NCBI GenBank assembly: GCA_019638595.1
Contig: JAHBTJ010000019.1
Span: forward strand, 62,001 to 126,000
Reading direction: 5' to 3'
From: Chitinophagaceae bacterium
Lineage (GTDB): Bacteria > Bacteroidota > Bacteroidia > Chitinophagales > Chitinophagaceae
Length of the DNA stretch: 64,000 nucleotides
Below the pieces are notes generated by a model. The model saw nothing but the letters and a program-made list of their open reading frames with translations, ran no database searches and was not told the DNA's origin. Shown piece after piece: positions 60,488 through 64,000 of this stretch. The position numbers and the translations under genes were made by a program. Position 1 is the stretch's first letter. The number at the start of each line of letters is the position of its first letter.

Positions 60488-61918
60488 TTATCTAAGCTCT
60501 GCAAGAAAGAGATGTATGTTTCCGGTAGCTGCCGCTTTGAGTAAGAGTGCCTGCCACACGTTGCTGTATGTAATATCCCGGTCAATTTCAGCGCGGTTTA
60601 AAGCATAGAGCGCCTGCGTAACATCTACGATGGTGGTAAGCCCGTTGCGGTATAGAACAGATCGTTGCAAAAAAGCATCAGAAGCTGCCTTTAACTGGGC
60701 GGGTACTTCCCTATATGCGTCAATAGCGTTTTTTATGCGGGTTTCCGCAAGCGCCTGCTGCGCTTTGATCTGCTGATCCGCTACTTCATATTCGTGCTGT
60801 AAAGCCCGCGAAATGAATTGCTGCGAAATTACCTGCTGGTTCACCCGTGTTATAGAAGTAAGATTCCAGGTAACTCCAACTCCCAAAAGGTAATTGCTGC
60901 GGGAGGGTTTAATGCCTTCAAAGTACTTGTGATCGAAAGCGGTTTGATCGGTAGCATAATTAGAATAAAAGCCCGAACCGCGGGTTTGGAAAACTCCGAA
61001 TAGCGAAAATGCGGGATACTTGAAAGTGTTGAAATATTTAGCCTGCTGGTTGCTTACGCCAATACGGCTTTTATAATAACGTAATAAAGGATGCTCTGCT
61101 GTTGTGCCGGAAGTATCAACCAGTGAAACGGGGATGGAAGCAATAAAAACCGTATCGAGCAAAAGCTCACGGGGCGCTATTCCCATCAACGTTGCCAGCT
61201 CATTGGCTCTTTCCTGCTCTATATCTTTTGCCCTGATCCACGATATTTTTGCATTGGCGAGCTCTGCGTTCGCCAGTGAGGAATCCACGCCGGCGATCAG
61301 CCCGTTTTTTGCGCGTGCGGTTACCGACAGGCGAAAAGTATCGGCCCTGGCCAGGTTATTTTTTTGAGAAATGCTGATACGTTGCGCTGCCAGCAGGTTA
61401 AGATACGCCGCGGCGGTTTTTACCTGGTGTTGAAAAAGTTCCTGCTGCCTGTCGCTTTCATCTCTTGCTACAGCGCTTTCCGCGGTCCGGATTTTTTCTT
61501 TCGCCCTGCCAAACGCGAAAAACTCCCAGTTGATATTGGCGAGATATAAAGCGCCGAAGGCGGCGTTCCAGTTCTGGTTGGGTAAAGGCAATCCCGAAGA
61601 GGCAACCCCGTATCCCCCAAAACCATACAACGGACCATTCTGCCCGTTAACAGTACCATAATCCTGCTGCGCAGATATTACCAGGTTCGGCAAATAGTCG
61701 TTCTTTACCTGCTGAACCGTAGCCTGCGAAGCCCGGGTATACATTTCTTTGGCTTTGATGCTTCCATAGTTGGCCAGGGCGGTTTCTATAGCCTGTTTTA
61801 GCGTAAGTACCTGGGCTTCCCCGTTTTGAAGCAGAAGTGCAGTAAAAATAAATATTACTATACCTGTTCTTTTTACCGATGCAGGAACTTTTGCGAACTG
61901 CCGGACTGAGTGAAACAT
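60488..61918 (-). CDS. TolC-family outer-membrane efflux protein
   Basis: A 476-residue outer-membrane channel starting MFHSVRQFAKVP (61918) with a signal peptide ending near NGEAQV; 13 further codons upstream are possible. TolC hallmarks: LTLKQAIETALANYG after the signal, duplicated long helical halves (QQLQELF-type coiled coils near 155-230 and 355-430), and a C-terminal TTIVDVTQALYALNRAEIDRD. It is the first gene of the pump operon, 39 bp before the permease. Confidence 0.93.
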   Translation of the reverse strand: MFHSVRQFAKVPASVKRTGIVIFIFTALLLQNGEAQVLTLKQAIETALANYGSIKAKEMYTRASQATVQQVKNDYLPNLVISAQQDYGTVNGQNGPLYGFGGYGVASSGLPLPNQNWNAAFGALYLANINWEFFAFGRAKEKIRTAESAVARDESDRQQELFQHQVKTAAAYLNLLAAQRISISQKNNLARADTFRLSVTARAKNGLIAGVDSSLANAELANAKISWIRAKDIEQERANELATLMGIAPRELLLDTVFIASIPVSLVDTSGTTAEHPLLRYYKSRIGVSNQQAKYFNTFKYPAFSLFGVFQTRGSGFYSNYATDQTAFDHKYFEGIKPSRSNYLLGVGVTWNLTSITRVNQQVISQQFISRALQHEYEVADQQIKAQQALAETRIKNAIDAYREVPAQLKAASDAFLQRSVLYRNGLTTIVDVTQALYALNRAEIDRDITYSNVWQALLLKAAATGNIHLFLAELR

Positions 61919-61972
61919 TATTCCCTTTTTATCTTTTAAGCATTTGAGGAAGAACAAAGTAAAACCGGGCTG

Positions 61973-62545
61973 TTATCCCGGTTTTTTATCTTCCTTATAT
62001 TTTTTTTCTGCCTCAGTGGCTTTTGCAAAATCAAGAATTACCCCGTTAATGCAGTAGCGCAGCCCGGTAGGCGGTGGTCCATCATTAAATACGTGACCCA
62101 GGTGAGCTTTACAGCGGCCGCATTGTACTTCTGTTCTTTCCATTCCGTGTGAATGATCGGGGGTATAAATAATACTGCTTTTGCTTACAGGTTCGTAAAA
62201 GCTTGGCCAGCCGCACCCACTTTCGAATTTGGTATCGCTTTTAAACAATGGGTTTCCGCATGCCGCGCAAAAATAAGTACCTGCTTCATCAAACTTTTCG
62301 AACTTACTGGTCCAGGGCCTTTCGGTCCCCTTCATCCGCCCAATATAGTACACCTCTTCAGGGAGTATTTTTTTCCATTCCTCTTCGCTCAGGTTTACTT
62401 TAGAGGTATCTGTTCTTGAATAAGCCTTGTGTTTATTATCTGTATTATCCATATGCGTTATTGTTTTTTTATCAGTAGTTTGAGAAAAGCTGCACTGGCA
62501 AAGCACGAACGGCAGCGCAACAATGAAGAATAATTTTACCGACAT
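61973..62545 (-). CDS. msrB: Peptide-methionine (R)-S-oxide reductase, exported
   Basis: A 190-residue MsrB that reduces methionine-R-sulfoxide in damaged proteins. The zinc site is CAACG and CGRC (two CxxC), and the catalytic Cys is in RYCINGVILDF. GHVFNDGP is the substrate-pocket motif. The N-terminus has a hydrophobic signal (MSVKLFFIVALPFVLCQCSF) with a possible lipobox, so it acts in the periplasm or outer membrane. It is 54 bp upstream of tolC on the same strand. Confidence 0.95.
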   Translation of the reverse strand: MSVKLFFIVALPFVLCQCSFSQTTDKKTITHMDNTDNKHKAYSRTDTSKVNLSEEEWKKILPEEVYYIGRMKGTERPWTSKFEKFDEAGTYFCAACGNPLFKSDTKFESGCGWPSFYEPVSKSSIIYTPDHSHGMERTEVQCGRCKAHLGHVFNDGPPPTGLRYCINGVILDFAKATEAEKKYKEDKKPG

Positions 62546-62567
62546 AATAAATTGTTTTCTGGTAATA

Positions 62568-62575
62568 CAAATTTA
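62568..62575 (-). promoter_or_regulatory. -7 promoter element of msrB
   Basis: The reverse strand reads TAAATTTG, 22 bp from the ATG. The downstream efflux genes may also depend on it. Confidence 0.5.
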
Positions 62576-62687
62576 CAACAAGCACCTATTATATGTGATA
62601 TATGGTAAAGATCGGGGATTGTTAAAAAAACGAACGCCAATACTGTATTTCATGGAAATTGTTAAGAGATTTTTAATATCGTTACTT

Positions 62688-62695
62688 TATATTTG
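62688..62695 (+). promoter_or_regulatory. -7 promoter element of adk
   Basis: TATATTTG, 23 bp upstream of the ATG at 62719. Confidence 0.55.
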
Positions 62696-62718
62696 CCCCT
62701 CACCTAAGGCTAGTTATA

Positions 62719-63297
62719 ATGTTTAATCTTATTTTGTTTGGACCTCCCGGAAGCGGAAAAGGCACGCAGTCTGAAAAGCTCATCGCTAAATACGGCTTAA
62801 AGCATCTTTCAACCGGCGATCTTTTACGCAGCGAAATTGCCAGTCAAACACCGCTGGGGTTAGAGGCAAAGAACTTTATGGATAAGGGGCAACTGGTTCC
62901 GGATGAAGTAGTTATAGGAATGATCAGCTCCGCGCTTGATAATAATCCCGAAGCTAATGGCTTTCTTTTTGACGGGTTCCCCCGCACGGAGGCGCAGGCC
63001 GAAGCGCTTGATAAGCTGCTGAAACTGAAAAAAACCGCTATACACCTGCTGCTGGCACTGGATGTAAGCGAAGAGGAGCTTGTAAAGCGGTTACTGGGCA
63101 GGGGAAAGACCTCCGGAAGGAGCGATGATACGAATGAAGAGGTGATCCGCGCCAGGATCGTTGAATATCATAAAAAAACGTCACCTGTAGCCGACTACTA
63201 TGCAAAGTTTGACAAAGTAAAGCATGTAAAAGGCGAGGGAACGATTGATGAGATATTTGAGGCTTTGTGTGAGCAGGTGGAAATGAAAAAGAAATAG
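62719..63297 (+). CDS. adk: Adenylate kinase
   Basis: A 192-residue short-form adenylate kinase that equilibrates ATP, ADP and AMP. It has P-loop GPPGSGKGTQ (8-17), AMP-binding STGDLLRSEI near 31, GFPRTEAQAEALD near 82 and the LID region GRGKTSGRSDDT near 128, which lacks the zinc-binding cysteines of longer forms. ATG at 62719, with a clean -7 element upstream. Confidence 0.98.
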   Translation: MFNLILFGPPGSGKGTQSEKLIAKYGLKHLSTGDLLRSEIASQTPLGLEAKNFMDKGQLVPDEVVIGMISSALDNNPEANGFLFDGFPRTEAQAEALDKLLKLKKTAIHLLLALDVSEEELVKRLLGRGKTSGRSDDTNEEVIRARIVEYHKKTSPVADYYAKFDKVKHVKGEGTIDEIFEALCEQVEMKKK

Positions 63298-63302
63298 GTA
63301 AA

Positions 63303-63331
63303 GGCGGGGAAAGCCCCGTCTTTGATTTTTA
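63303..63331 (+). terminator. Intrinsic terminator of adk
   Basis: GGCGGGG-AAAG-CCCCGTC (one G-U pair, 63303-63320) followed by TTTGATTTTT. Confidence 0.75.
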
Positions 63332-63365
63332 CTATAATCTTTTTTTGCGGCTCAGCCGCCTGCTG

Positions 63366-63815
63366 TTAATGATCAAAAAGCTGCTGTGCTTTTTGAATGC
63401 TGCTGTTGATCCTGGCTTCAACAGTATCCACTTTTTCTTTTTCGTTGCTGTAAAATGCGGTCTTTTCTTCTTCGGTGTTACCCGCTTTATTGGGATCAAA
63501 TTCATCCATCCATTTGTTCATTAGCTCTGTGGCGTGATCCAGGTCGTGAGCAACAGAGTCCAGTATTGACAGTTGCGCTGTTTCTTTTGAGCTGAGCCCC
63601 GCAAGAGCGTCTTTTTTTTGTTTAACGAGATCCCTGTAACGACTTACTTCACCCATTTTTGCCATTCCCCTGTCGTGCCCCTTCATTACCAGCCTGTATA
63701 AGCTGTCCGACGGGGTTTTAGCTACAGCAGCATTATTTTCGTTTGTGTGCTGATGCCCGCCTCCGTTACAACCCCAGGCCAGTAAGCCGCCTATAATCAG
63801 AATAAAATATTTCAT
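63366..63815 (-). CDS. Small lipoprotein of unknown function
   Basis: A 149-residue lipoprotein starting MKYFILIIGGLLAWGC (63815); Cys16 is the lipidated residue. The longer frame to 63986 has no signal and is rejected. The mature part is helical (about 40-145) with heptad-like spacing and several His residues (GGGHQHTNEN, HDLDHATELM). It is somewhat like short viral A-type inclusion or cytochrome b562-like proteins of Bacteroidota, but I cannot assign it. TATCTTTA lies about 20 bp upstream. Confidence 0.75.
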   Translation of the reverse strand: MKYFILIIGGLLAWGCNGGGHQHTNENNAAVAKTPSDSLYRLVMKGHDRGMAKMGEVSRYRDLVKQKKDALAGLSSKETAQLSILDSVAHDLDHATELMNKWMDEFDPNKAGNTEEEKTAFYSNEKEKVDTVEARINSSIQKAQQLFDH

Positions 63816-63943
63816 AATAGAGTTAGTTAAGGCGTAAAGATACTGCTGATTTGAATAGAGGAGACCGCCGGGTGCATTTACCTTCGGTATATTACTAAAG
63901 CAGAAGTTAATAAAATGAAATTGTTTATGCAGATTCGAAAAAA

Positions 63944-64000
63944 ATGAGTTATTTAAAGGAACAAAAAAGCAGCAGGTATGATACACGAAATACAGGACGG
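63944..64000 (+). CDS. Possible start of the next gene (partial)
   Basis: An ATG at 63944 opens a frame that runs to the window end (MSYLKEQKSSRYDTRN). Another ATG in a different frame at 63978 is also open (MIHEIQD). Too short to decide which, if either, is real. Confidence 0.3.
   Translation, partial: MSYLKEQKSSRYDTRNTGR

Noticed and set aside
1-64000. tRNA or rRNA genes, insertion sequences, prophage genes
   Set aside because: None was recognised on reading. A covariance-model tRNA scan would be needed to exclude a tRNA completely.

Overview
The window is a stretch of chromosome from a Bacteroidota bacterium, most likely a member of the Chitinophagaceae or a close relative. The reasons are the recurring TAnnTTTG -7 promoter element close upstream of genes, the lack of clear Shine-Dalgarno sequences, and typical family content: a DUF2480 protein, a GldM-like lipoprotein, a Bacteroidota-type Rho with a long insertion, and a small Lys/Gly-rich protein. 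Most of it is ordinary, densely packed core genome. I saw no insertion sequence, prophage, CRISPR array, rRNA or tRNA, although I could not run a covariance-model search.

Layout. 1-1.2 kb: 5' part of a DsbA-like gene and an RRM RNA-binding protein. 1.3-7.2 kb: a carbohydrate cluster (Tat-exported Gfo/Idh/MocA oxidoreductase, sugar isomerase, SGNH esterase, and a divergent SGNH plus beta-helix protein). 7.2-8.8 kb: metal genes (MerC, SCO1, Fur). 8.9-15.5 kb: ruvB, a two-component system, a 2-oxoacid:ferredoxin oxidoreductase beta subunit without its partner, and a carboxypeptidase-regulatory-domain protein. 15.5-21.7 kb: a broken gene, GH125 mannosidase, DEAD-box helicase, an unusual ncRNA-like element, an oxidoreductase, and a receiver-HPt protein. 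22-32 kb: rpoN, rho, asnS, usp, an Fe(II) oxygenase, chrA, nadD, feoA, ybeY. 32.2-36.4 kb: two parS sites, mnmG, nadA and an AT-rich gap that is a candidate replication origin. 36.4-48.3 kb: a periplasmic prolyl isomerase, DUF2480, VOC, a PQQ sugar dehydrogenase, a GldM-like lipoprotein, two ankyrin proteins, a phospholipase C and a frameshifted YhcG nuclease. 48.4-64 kb: a second copy of the ncRNA-like element, tricorn protease, corA, ferritin, nfu, dusB, an RND efflux operon, msrB and adk.

Three observations stand out. (1) Two intergenic elements of about 355 nt, at about 19.25-19.64 kb (minus) and 48.45-48.85 kb (plus), share a promoter, a 3' structured module and an intrinsic terminator. 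Between these lies a degenerate array of A/C-rich units; in the second copy a 20-nt box recurs every 49-50 nt. They look like two members of an undescribed family of non-coding RNAs. (2) There is a perfect parS palindrome just upstream of the mnmG promoter, and a second parS core 690 bp away that contains the GTG start codon of a secreted CAP-domain gene. With the AT-rich gap after nadA, this marks the region as probably origin-proximal. (3) An RND pump carries a canonical EF-hand calcium-binding loop in its central cytoplasmic region.
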